The notes below the pieces were generated by a model. That model was not told where the DNA came from and made no database searches. It was given only the letters and a program-made list of their open reading frames with translations. From Halobacteriovorax sp. (GTDB lineage: Bacteria > Bdellovibrionota > Bacteriovoracia > Bacteriovoracales > Bacteriovoracaceae): 64,000 bases of DNA. Every line of letters starts with the position of its first letter. Position 1 is the first letter of the stretch. The position numbers were made by a program, and so were the translations under genes. The DNA is taken from positions 241,427 to 305,426 of the forward strand of contig PBIO01000017.1 of the NCBI GenBank assembly GCA_002720865.1, read 5' to 3'. Positions 43,427-50,344 of the stretch are shown one piece after another.

Positions 43427-44458
43427 CTAATCTAAGCCGCTACAGGCACCCTGTAGGGCCGCAAGCCAAGCATGAGTGGCTGCAATATAGGGAATGTCTC
43501 TGGTGCAACTTACAGGTTTCCAGACAACGTAAAGATAGTTTTTAAATTTACCAGACCAAAGTCGGCCAATATCATTAACCCTGTTAACACGAAGAATCCC
43601 AATATTTTGTCCTTCTCTAAAGCAAGATGATCCCTGTGGATAGATCATTTGCCATTTCTCACCAGCGTTACTCGGCACAGATTGAAACACCTCTGATCCC
43701 AAACTTTTAATACGAGAGGCAATGACTAAAGAGGCCGTTGTTTGATCCGATGATATGACAGTTCCATATCGAGGAAAATTTATGCCCCAGCCTGTGCAAA
43801 CTGGCGCACTTGAAGGAGGAAAGCGTTTCATCCAACTTCGATCAAAGGAACACGAACCCATATTGGGATAACCACTTGGTCTTGATTCTCCCGTAGCACT
43901 ACTTAAAGCTCCTTTTATCAAACAAGCCTTTGGCGAAGCACTCCAAGCAAGATAAGCAGGCTGCCACATATCTGCCTCTCCAGTTTTCCATAACCTTCCT
44001 AAGTGTTCACTCATAGACGAAAAGCAAAATCTATCCCACATAGCACCTCCACAAGGGAGCTGATTAAATGCCCAAGCAGCAAATGGCACATTTATGGTAT
44101 GGCCATGATAAGAAAAAGCACTCTCATCTTCTTCGGCATCAAAAGGGAGAATTTCTTGGTTTGTTTGAAGTTGCGCTTGAACCCCTGGCAGTTCCTTAAA
44201 AAAAGTTTCTCTTGAGCCAGTAACCTCAATATAAAACTGAGGGACGGAATAACTAAAATGAGCGCATGGTCTTGGCGGAAATCCACACATAGAAGGAGTA
44301 ATATTCATCCCAAGACAACCTCTAAAACTTGATGTTTTAACAACACTACATACTGTCGGAAGTGCATGAGCTTTGGAAATGGCAAATATCGTGATAATAG
44401 CGCAAAAAACCACCCACCAATGGCCCACGCCATTGGGTATATATTTTCTTAAAAACAT
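43427..44458 (-). CDS. traU: TraU-like periplasmic pilus protein
   Basis: 343 residues from ATG 44458 (no strong ribosome site). A hydrophobic signal (WWVVFCAIITIFAISKAHA) precedes a mature part with more than ten cysteines. Landmarks include LPCGGAMWDRFCFSSMSEHLG, WQPAYLAWSASP and the C-terminal YLYVVWKPVSC, resembling TraU, which ends in a VVWRKRxCC-type strand. TraU is needed for DNA transfer rather than pilus extension. It likely depends on the thioredoxin-like TraF. Confidence 0.75.
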   Translation of the reverse strand: MFLRKYIPNGVGHWWVVFCAIITIFAISKAHALPTVCSVVKTSSFRGCLGMNITPSMCGFPPRPCAHFSYSVPQFYIEVTGSRETFFKELPGVQAQLQTNQEILPFDAEEDESAFSYHGHTINVPFAAWAFNQLPCGGAMWDRFCFSSMSEHLGRLWKTGEADMWQPAYLAWSASPKACLIKGALSSATGESRPSGYPNMGSCSFDRSWMKRFPPSSAPVCTGWGINFPRYGTVISSDQTTASLVIASRIKSLGSEVFQSVPSNAGEKWQMIYPQGSSCFREGQNIGILRVNRVNDIGRLWSGKFKNYLYVVWKPVSCTRDIPYIAATHAWLAALQGACSGLD

Positions 44459-44512
44459 AACTGATCCCAAATAGAAATAAATGTTAAATTTGAAAAGAAA
44501 TTAAAAAGACTT

Positions 44513-44782
44513 TTAAGTGCTTTTAATAAATGCAACGACAAGTTGAACAAAGAAGGAAACAACAGTAAATCCACCAACCAATTGCCATTTTAGTTTAATC
44601 CCTTGATCTGCTTTTTCCTCAACAGTATCAATACGCCTAACTTGGCTTTCGATTTCGGCGATTTTTTCAAGCTTCTTTTCCATCGCGGGGATTTTTTTAG
44701 TTTCCAAAACCATAGGTAAATACCTATCTAGTTTTCCTTCCATTCTATTCATTTGGCGTGCAAGCATTTGTACTGAATCCAT
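44513..44782 (-). CDS. Small coiled-coil protein with C-terminal membrane anchor
   Basis: 89 residues. A heptad-rich helix (about residues 1-62) is followed by one membrane segment (WQLVGGFTVVSFFVQLVVAFI). The layout is like XhlA/holin-associated proteins. It sits between the sigma-like gene and traU in the transfer operon. Role unknown; a membrane-associated accessory or entry-exclusion factor is possible. Confidence 0.55.
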   Translation of the reverse strand: MDSVQMLARQMNRMEGKLDRYLPMVLETKKIPAMEKKLEKIAEIESQVRRIDTVEEKADQGIKLKWQLVGGFTVVSFFVQLVVAFIKST

Positions 44783-44791
44783 AAATACTCC

Positions 44792-45163
44792 TTATGCAAT
44801 CTCGTCTACAGTTTCATACATTTCAGACAAAATGCGCTCGCGTAGATATGAAAAGCTCTTTTCCAAAAGTGAACGAACTTTCTTTCTACTAAAATTGAGT
44901 TCATATCCGATTTCATCATCATTAAAATTCTTCCAAAACTTCAGGGTAATGACATTTTTTTGATCTTCAGGAAGCTCTTGAACGACTGATTTTAGAAGCA
45001 TCTTTACTTCTTCAGAGTCTTTTAAATCGTTGTAAATATCATCGAATCCAGTGCCACTCTCATCATAAGTAATTTTGTTATCCATATATTTCGTGGCCTC
45101 CAATGAATCAGAAATTTCCTCTAAGTGTTTGTTTTCTACATAAATAATTGAAACGTCCTTCAT
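44792..45163 (-). CDS. Sigma region-4-like regulatory protein (123 aa)
   Basis: The C-terminal half, LPEDQKNVITLKFWKNFNDDEIGYELNFSRKKVRSLLEKSFSYLRERI, is a sigma-70 region 4 helix-turn-helix. Region 2, which opens the -10 element, is missing, so it is not a complete sigma factor. The acidic N-terminal half is unassigned. It probably binds DNA or modifies RNA polymerase to control the transfer operon in which it lies. GTAGGAG precedes the ATG. Confidence 0.7.
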   Translation of the reverse strand: MKDVSIIYVENKHLEEISDSLEATKYMDNKITYDESGTGFDDIYNDLKDSEEVKMLLKSVVQELPEDQKNVITLKFWKNFNDDEIGYELNFSRKKVRSLLEKSFSYLRERILSEMYETVDEIA

Positions 45164-45177
45164 GTTTTGTTCTCCTA

Positions 45178-45582
45178 CTAACTTACTTTCCTTAGCTCTG
45201 TGTTGTCCTCGATGTTCTTTTTTAGAAGATAACTAAAGCGGACATAATGACTGAAAAATCGACCACCGTTTTGGTGAAATACTTGTTTATTAAAACTCCA
45301 TAGAATTTCCTCCACCTGATTTGAGAGGTGCAAGTAATCAATAAAGTCCTTGGCCGTAATTAAAACGAGATATTTTTTCTCTTTAGTAAAGTCACTTTCA
45401 GTTAATTGAATCGCAAATTTGATAGAAGTTTCGTAATACTCGTTAGACAACTCCATCAATTTACTTTCTATAAAGAGAGTCAGTTCACCTAAAGACAATT
45501 CCTTTGTATCTTCATACTGAGTTCCCACACAGGTAATTTCAGACGGTATATTTGATTTATATTTAAAATTCACAGTTTTCAA
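45178..45582 (-). CDS. Hypothetical protein of the transfer-operon leader
   Basis: 134 residues, no signal peptide or membrane segment, mixed alpha/beta. The start is TTG with AAGGAG upstream. It lies between two genes for sigma region-4-like proteins, which suggests a regulatory or early-expressed role, but no domain is recognised. Confidence 0.5.
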   Translation of the reverse strand: MKTVNFKYKSNIPSEITCVGTQYEDTKELSLGELTLFIESKLMELSNEYYETSIKFAIQLTESDFTKEKKYLVLITAKDFIDYLHLSNQVEEILWSFNKQVFHQNGGRFFSHYVRFSYLLKKNIEDNTELRKVS

Positions 45583-45594
45583 AATTCACTCCTT

Positions 45595-45777
45595 TTAAAG
45601 AAATGGTCTAATTCCTTGCATTGCACTTAGCTCAAAAACTCTTTGTCTATTCTGATCAATTAGCTCTTCATTAATTTTCGCCTCAAACAAAACCCATCCC
45701 GCTTTTCTAATCTGTTCTTTAAACAGGTGTCTCCAGTAGCGATGTCGTTTACGTTTTCTCCATTTTTTCCATTTCAT
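45595..45777 (-). CDS. Small very basic protein (60 aa)
   Basis: The first 25 residues are mostly Lys, Arg and Trp (KWKKWRKRKRHRYWRHLF), followed by an amphipathic helix. A shared promoter motif and a GGGAG site precede the ATG, supporting expression. It may bind nucleic acid. No family is recognised. Confidence 0.45.
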   Translation of the reverse strand: MKWKKWRKRKRHRYWRHLFKEQIRKAGWVLFEAKINEELIDQNRQRVFELSAMQGIRPFL

Positions 45778-45791
45778 GTTTATCTCCCTAT

Positions 45792-45821
45792 CTATAGTAA
45801 TTTTCGTTGCATCCGTTGCAT
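45792..45821 (-). promoter_or_regulatory. Shared TGCAACG-repeat promoter motif, copy 1
   Basis: Read on the minus strand, two TGCAACG direct repeats 9 bp apart (ATGCAACGGATGCAACG) are followed by TTACTATAG, with TACTAT as a probable -10. The motif lies just upstream of the 45777 start and is nearly identical to the one upstream of 46292. The leader would be very short and begin near the ribosome site. Confidence 0.5.
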
Positions 45822-45824
45822 GGA

Positions 45825-46292
45825 TTATCCAGCAAGCTCATTAGGCTGAGAGGTTGAATCCTGTTTAATTTTAAGAACAGACAGAATTAAAGCTTTTGAA
45901 AGAGACTGAAGTGCGCGGTCTCGATTTCTCATTACTGTTGATTTATTTAATTTGAGTTCTTTTGCAGCTTGCCCAAGAGAGAGATTTTCCCAAAAGATTG
46001 ATCTTAAAACTCTTTGTTGTTCAACAGATAGCTTTTTAAGCTCGTCCTCTAGTTTTGATTCAAGATGACTATAAGTTTCAGTATCAAAAAGGTTGTCCAA
46101 CCAATTCGTATGTTCATCCTGAGAATAGGTTTCGCAATCTTGTGGTTTATCCATAAGAATTTCTTTTTGTTGATGCTCAAGTTGAGCCAAATACTCATCC
46201 CACGTTGAAGAACTCCATGATTTACATTCCATTTGTAATTCATTTTCAGACTTCGGTGTTCCGTCACTTTTTAACCAAGGTTTTGTGTTCAT
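45825..46292 (-). CDS. Sigma region-4-like regulator, first gene of the transfer operon
   Basis: 155 residues. The C-terminal LSVEQQRVLRSIFWENLSLGQAAKELKLNKSTVMRNRDRALQSLSKAL is a sigma-70 region 4 helix-turn-helix. The N-terminal half is acidic and lacks region 2. It heads the long minus-strand operon behind the TGCAACG-type promoter, so it is the likely master regulator of transfer or a co-activator. A strong AAGGAGG precedes the ATG. An anti-terminator or phage-type late activator role is possible. Confidence 0.7.
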   Translation of the reverse strand: MNTKPWLKSDGTPKSENELQMECKSWSSSTWDEYLAQLEHQQKEILMDKPQDCETYSQDEHTNWLDNLFDTETYSHLESKLEDELKKLSVEQQRVLRSIFWENLSLGQAAKELKLNKSTVMRNRDRALQSLSKALILSVLKIKQDSTSQPNELAG

Positions 46293-46308
46293 TTTTTTCC
46301 TCCTTACC

Positions 46309-46353
46309 TATAGTAAAAATCGTTGCATCCGTTGCACATGCAACAAATGCAAC
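46309..46353 (-). promoter_or_regulatory. Shared TGCAACG-repeat promoter motif, copy 2, with inverted half-sites
   Basis: On the minus strand, TGCAACGGATGCAACGA and TTACTATAG recur as at 45792. Here they are preceded by two TTGCAT-type half-sites, also 9 bp apart but in inverted orientation (within 46337-46353). Together they form a four-half-site operator in front of the transfer operon. The repeat period is near one helical turn, fitting cooperative binding. Confidence 0.55.
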
Positions 46354-46882
46354 CCCCACAACTAATAGTGAGGGCTTTGTTTTCGGAGGAAACTATTTCA
46401 GGACTTGTGCCAATTTCAGGAATTTGTCTAAGCCACTGGAATCAATAAAATTTCAAGAAGTATAGAAACAGAAAATACAAGTTTTTGAAGAACACGATTT
46501 TTAAATTCTTGTAGATTAAAATTGATTGTGAGTTATTTCGATAGCTTGTAGTTCTACAAAGTTTGGTAGTAGTTTATAGAAATCTGTAGTTATTGATCGA
46601 AAAATTTGTAGCTACAGCTAATTCTTTAATAGTAAAATTAAAATTCAGTAACGAAAGGAGAGTAAAATTAGACTTTCTTTTTGGTCGTGGATTTATCAAA
46701 TTTGAGAATAATTCATGATGAGATACTGCTCAAATTGATTTTGCGATATAAACTCATGGCTCAGAGAGCTTTTTGTTCAATAAAAGGTCAAATTATCAGG
46801 ATCACAAATACAAACGATACATATTTATATTTTAGCCATTCTATTTTTGACTAGCTTATTTGCCAGTGATATTACTCATTGC
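46354..46882. promoter_or_regulatory. Gene-free interval with repeated TTGTAG half-sites
   Basis: No gene fits this stretch of about 530 bp. TTGTAG or its complement CTACAA occurs at 46509-46514, as an inverted pair TTGTAGTTCTACAA at 46546-46559, and at 46606-46616 (TTGTAGCTACA). The same half-sites, in the opposite arrangement, form the two palindromes upstream of the sigma-54 operon at 48.2 kb, so one regulator may bind both regions. An oriT could also lie here, but I see no diagnostic feature. Confidence 0.4.
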
Positions 46883-47269
46883 ATGAGAAAAAATATTTCG
46901 TCGGGATCATACCTCGAAGATCCTATTGGATTTTCACGCGCAGTTAGGATCTGCAATATAATTGCCGTCTCCGGAACTGCACCTATTCCAGACGAAAAGT
47001 TTACCGGTAGCCTTGAATCAGTTTATGACCAAACTAAGCTCTGTCTGGAGATTACAAAAAAATCGATAGAAGAAGCCGGAGGAAAGATCACTGATACTTT
47101 GAGAACAAGAATCATGCTTACGGATATTTCTAAATGGAAAGAAGCAGCGAGGGCCCACGGTGAGTTCTTTGGCAGTATCAAGCCTGCTTGTACCTTTGTC
47201 GAAGTAAAAGGGTTCATTGATCCAAGCTGGTTAGTAGAAACTGAAGCAGATTGCTACGTGGTTGAATAA
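46883..47269 (+). CDS. RidA/YjgF-family protein
   Basis: 129 residues from the ATG at 46883; a TTG at 46847 would add an unlikely extension. ISSGSYLEDPIGFSRAVRI, VSGTAPIP, the LRTRIMLTDISKWKEAARAH helix and the C-terminal PACTFVEVKGF with LVETEADC match RidA proteins, trimeric deaminases of reactive enamine/imine intermediates. The Arg in RTRI sits where the catalytic Arg is expected. No ribosome site is clear. A strong terminator follows. Confidence 0.88.
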   Translation: MRKNISSGSYLEDPIGFSRAVRICNIIAVSGTAPIPDEKFTGSLESVYDQTKLCLEITKKSIEEAGGKITDTLRTRIMLTDISKWKEAARAHGEFFGSIKPACTFVEVKGFIDPSWLVETEADCYVVE

Positions 47270-47296
47270 AAAATCTCGGTTCTTGAGCGAGATTTT
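47270..47296 (+). terminator. Intrinsic terminator after the RidA gene
   Basis: AAAATCTCG and CGAGATTTT form a perfect 9-bp stem around a 9-base loop, followed by CTTT. It begins directly after the RidA stop codon. Confidence 0.75.
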
Positions 47297-47472
47297 CTTT
47301 AAAGTCTGAGCCTAAGTGATTACACGGAAACGTACAGGCCACGAAGAAATTCGTGGCCATTAACTGAAGTTAAGTACTCAATATGTAATTGTGGTCACTT
47401 AGGAACTGGATTAAATAATAATTAGCACAACTTTACTGCACTTAATGCCCAATAAAATATTTTGTAGCCTCT

Positions 47473-47919
47473 CTATTCAGTGAAAGGTGCGCCCCACATT
47501 TTCCTGATAAGTCCGTCTTCAACATAGTAGATAAAAGAAATGGTTGTTTTTTTACCATTGGATTCTTTCACTTCAGTTGTCATAACAAATGGGCCATTAG
47601 AGCGAATATCAACTAACGTGGCTGGCGTAAACTTACCCGATTCAATGTCACTTAAAACATGAGAGCGAATTTCATCCTTCGAGGATGCAATGACTTTTTC
47701 ATCAGGAAGAACTGTAACGGTGAGATCGTCTGAAAAATATTGGAGGCATCCTTCAACATCTTTATTATTAAAAGCCTCTAACTGGCTTCTTACTATTTGC
47801 TCCTCCACGGTTTCAGACATTTTTCCCTCCATTATTCGACTGCAAGTGCTTGCACTCGCATTATAAACTAAAAGCCCCATACATAAAACTAAAGTAAAAA
47901 TTGGAATTGTTCGCTTCAT
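47473..47919 (-). CDS. Exported NTF2/SnoaL-like protein
   Basis: 148 residues from ATG 47919 (GAGGGG upstream). A signal peptide (LVYNASAS) is followed by an NTF2-like fold: EEQIVRSQLEAFNNKDVEGCLQYFSDDLTVTVLP and a C-terminal sheet ending IRKMWGAPFTE. Proteins of this type (SnoaL, DUF4440 and relatives) bind or isomerise small molecules. The signal peptide places this one in the periplasm. Transcribed away from the sigma-54 operon. Confidence 0.75.
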   Translation of the reverse strand: MKRTIPIFTLVLCMGLLVYNASASTCSRIMEGKMSETVEEQIVRSQLEAFNNKDVEGCLQYFSDDLTVTVLPDEKVIASSKDEIRSHVLSDIESGKFTPATLVDIRSNGPFVMTTEVKESNGKKTTISFIYYVEDGLIRKMWGAPFTE

Positions 47920-48170
47920 AGTACCCCTCTTGTGAAATGATTTATTTAACAATTCAAAAGATGAAGCAAGTAACGGGCCAATTATGTGCCTTAATTGATC
48001 TTAAATAATGCCTTGGAAGTCCAATTTAGCCTGTAAATATTTCATTATTTCCCAATCAAACCTTTTGGCGATGGGCCATTTACAATTTTTTGTAATAAAC
48101 AATAAACGTGTATAAATCCTTTTGTTTTATGAGGTTAGAGGTTTTTAAAGGACTACACAGAAAAGGAGGC

Positions 48171-48186
48171 TACAAAAAGTTGTAGA
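48171..48186. promoter_or_regulatory. Palindromic enhancer site 1, CTACAA-N4-TTGTAG
   Basis: CTACAAAAAGTTGTAG is a perfect 6-bp inverted repeat with a 4-bp spacer, about 210 bp upstream of the sigma-54 promoter. It is flanked by GGAGG before and AAATT after; the latter is shared with site 2. This is a likely upstream activating site for the NtrC-type regulator of the operon. Confidence 0.6.
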
Positions 48187-48269
48187 AATTGTGCGGCAAG
48201 TAAAATATAAGTGTTTTGTCAGTAGTTCTCATAACTTACTGGCATGTGCAAAAAAATGAATTTTGAGAG

Positions 48270-48285
48270 CTACAACATCTTGTAG
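48270..48285. promoter_or_regulatory. Palindromic enhancer site 2, CTACAA-N4-TTGTAG
   Basis: CTACAACATCTTGTAG repeats the same palindrome 99 bp downstream of site 1 and about 113 bp upstream of the sigma-54 promoter, both typical enhancer distances. Both sites share the flanks G before and AAATT after. Confidence 0.6.
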
Positions 48286-48382
48286 AAATTCAACCACCAA
48301 CTCGCACCATGCTCCACAGCTCGAAAAGCTCCAAAGTTAGTAAACGACTGCAATTACAGGGTTTAGCCACAATTTTGAATTT

Positions 48383-48398
48383 TGGCACAAGCCTTGCT
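48383..48398 (+). promoter_or_regulatory. Sigma-54 promoter (TGGCAC-N5-TTGCT)
   Basis: TGGCAC (48383-48388), AAGCC, TTGCT (48394-48398) agrees at every position with the -24/-12 consensus, including GG and GC 12 bp apart. It lies 46 bp upstream of the start codon of an NtrC-type activator. Such promoters need an AAA+ activator, which is the first gene of the operon. Confidence 0.85.
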
Positions 48399-48443
48399 CT
48401 AGGGCTAATACGAGTCGGATGCTCACCACGATAAGGGGGAAAA

Positions 48444-49847
48444 ATGAAACCAAGAGTGATTGCCATTGATGATGATGAGATGTTTTTAACAGCAACTCGG
48501 ACTCTCTTTAATGAAAAGCAAATTCCATTGGCCACTTTCTCCAATCCCGAAAAAGCACTTAGGTCAATCAGACAGGCCAAGCAAGAACACTCTTCATTTA
48601 GAATGGCCATAGTCGATTTTGATATGCCTATTAAAGGCCATGAGGTTATTCGATCTATCAAACAAATTGATCCGAGTATCCACACAGTAGTTCTATCTTC
48701 TAGTCTATCAAATCAAGAAGCATCGCTTTGTACTCAAGCAGGCGCAGATCATATTTACTTGAAACAAAAAAGCAAAGAAGTAATCCTTCTCATCTCAGAA
48801 GTTGCTTCATTAAAGGTAAAAAGAGGAAGCCTCTCAACAGAGGAAAAAGAAGCTAACAATGATTGGATTAAAAAAATATTAGGTCTTCGTGGATACTCTT
48901 CATCCTTGGCCAAGGTTGCCAATGAAGTCGATAAATATGCACTCGCTGGAGAAAATGTTTTAATCACGGGCCAATCTGGTGTCGGTAAAGAGCAAGTGGC
49001 TCGTTCAATTCACAGCAATTCAAAACGTAGTGGCAATTTTATTGCCATAAACTGCGGTGCCATTTCAAAGGACATTGTTGAAAGTGAGTTATTTGGACAT
49101 ACAAAAGGATCATTCTCTGGAGCTATCTCTAACAAGCCAGGAAAGTTTCTCGCTGCGAACTATGGGACAATCTTTCTTGATGAAATTGGAGAAATGCCTC
49201 TTGATCTACAAGTAAAACTGCTAAGAGTTTTGCAAGAGCGTGAGATCGTCCCTGTTGGATCGAACACTTCTACAAAAATTGATGTCCGTGTTGTTGCCGC
49301 AACAAATAGAGACTTGATGACTGAAGTAAAAAAAGGAAATTTTCGAGAAGACTTGTACTACAGATTGAATATTCTCCCAATTCATATACCTCCACTCTCA
49401 GAACGGAAAGAAGATATAGAGCCAATCGCTAGATATATCGTTGCAGAAAAGAATCGGGAAATGGGACTAGGTAAGGAAATCACCTCTGATGCGATTGATT
49501 TGCTAAAAACCTATGCTTGGCCTGGCAATATTCGTGAATTGGGCGGGAAAATAAGAAAGGCATACACATTAGCAGATAAAATAATTGATCGCTCTCAATT
49601 TTCAGACCAATTCGATGAAGAGGATTTATCAACTGTTCTTAATGAAATTGAACGTCCAGAGGACTTTCCAACTTATCAAGAATTTGTGGAGACAGTAAGA
49701 AATCATCTGGAGCGTGTCTACCTAGAAAAAGCAATGGTTCTGGCAAATGGAAAAAGAGCAGATGCCGCGAGATTAACTAATTTGCCCTATACAACTTATA
49801 TACATAAAAGAAAAACTCTTGGTTTGACTTCAAATCAAGCAATTTAA
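48444..49847 (+). CDS. NtrC-family sigma-54 response regulator
   Basis: 467 residues. The receiver domain (RVIAIDDDEMF; phosphoacceptor Asp in MAIVDFDMP near residue 56; Ser in VVLSSS; Lys in KQKSKE) is followed by an AAA+ domain. This has Walker A GQSGVGKE, Walker B IFLDEIGE and the Arg finger region RVVAATNRDL. The C-terminus is a Fis-type HTH (RADAARLTNLPYTTYIHKRKTLGL). The sigma-54 contact loop reads GSFSGA rather than GAFTGA; both changes are conservative. It starts behind a sigma-54 promoter, so it probably activates its own operon once phosphorylated by the kinase encoded at its end. GGGGG precedes the ATG. Confidence 0.93.
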   Translation: MKPRVIAIDDDEMFLTATRTLFNEKQIPLATFSNPEKALRSIRQAKQEHSSFRMAIVDFDMPIKGHEVIRSIKQIDPSIHTVVLSSSLSNQEASLCTQAGADHIYLKQKSKEVILLISEVASLKVKRGSLSTEEKEANNDWIKKILGLRGYSSSLAKVANEVDKYALAGENVLITGQSGVGKEQVARSIHSNSKRSGNFIAINCGAISKDIVESELFGHTKGSFSGAISNKPGKFLAANYGTIFLDEIGEMPLDLQVKLLRVLQEREIVPVGSNTSTKIDVRVVAATNRDLMTEVKKGNFREDLYYRLNILPIHIPPLSERKEDIEPIARYIVAEKNREMGLGKEITSDAIDLLKTYAWPGNIRELGGKIRKAYTLADKIIDRSQFSDQFDEEDLSTVLNEIERPEDFPTYQEFVETVRNHLERVYLEKAMVLANGKRADAARLTNLPYTTYIHKRKTLGLTSNQAI

Positions 49848-49864
49848 CCTTAATGGAGGGGAAG

Positions 49865-50344
49865 ATGAATAAAAAGACAATAATGATATTAGCAGCACTT
49901 GGAATGACTCAAGCTCAGAATGTATTAGCAGATGATATTTCGACAATATCAAATACCAATATAAACGATCCAAGTATTATCGCCGAAAGTTTACAAATTA
50001 ATGTTGATACAGTTCGTGTACTGAAGATGTTTTCAGACATGGGAGCATTGAATTTCGATAAAGATGGAACGGTATTTGTTGATCCTACAAATTTGCCAAA
50101 CTTTTTAATCTCAAAATTATCTGAGTCCGGCGAAGTTTTATTAGATGAAAATAACGATGTTTTCATACTGGACGATGCTTTTGTAAATGTTCTGGCAACA
50201 AACCATGTCTTTACTCGACTTGGGAGAATTGATTCATTAACTGCGAACAAAACGATTCTTGAGAATTTGAAAAAACAAGCGACTCCTGTTCCGCGAAGAG
50301 ATCAAGTTACTTATGCGAAGGCAAGTTTCATTTCAGGAAACTAA
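49865..50344 (+). CDS. Small exported protein, possible substrate or signal of the cluster
   Basis: 159 residues from ATG 49865, which follows GGAGGGG (49855-49861). A signal peptide (ALGMTQAQNVLA) precedes about 138 residues with alternating Asn/Asp-rich segments and no recognised domain. The end is TYAKASFISGN. It lies between the regulator and a peptide-binding protein and near a HExxH peptide-modification-type gene, so it could be the modified or sensed protein. It overlaps the next gene by one base (TAATG). Confidence 0.55.
   Translation: MNKKTIMILAALGMTQAQNVLADDISTISNTNINDPSIIAESLQINVDTVRVLKMFSDMGALNFDKDGTVFVDPTNLPNFLISKLSESGEVLLDENNDVFILDDAFVNVLATNHVFTRLGRIDSLTANKTILENLKKQATPVPRRDQVTYAKASFISGN

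Larger units (their letters stand above)
23526..46353. mobile_element. Integrative conjugative element (left end at tRNA-Leu; right end not located)
   Basis: A tyrosine integrase abuts the tRNA, followed by an excisionase-like gene, plasmid-type proteins, a relaxase candidate, a coupling ATPase and a nearly complete F-like type IV secretion operon ending with its promoter near 46.35 kb. I could not find a repeat of the tRNA 3' end further right by eye. The accessory zone may extend through 54.5 kb or beyond, since gene remnants lie at 54.5 and 60.5 kb. The right limit given is the last element-type feature, not a mapped end. Confidence 0.8.

Noticed and set aside
46395..46412. TTGGCACAAGTCC on the minus strand as a second sigma-54 promoter
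   Set aside because: The -24 part is good but the -12 position reads CTGAA instead of TTGCA, so the spacing test fails.
48290..48685. Minus-strand open frame of 131 codons over the sigma-54 promoter and regulator start
   Set aside because: It is the shadow of the NtrC gene's third positions and spans the promoter; no ribosome site.
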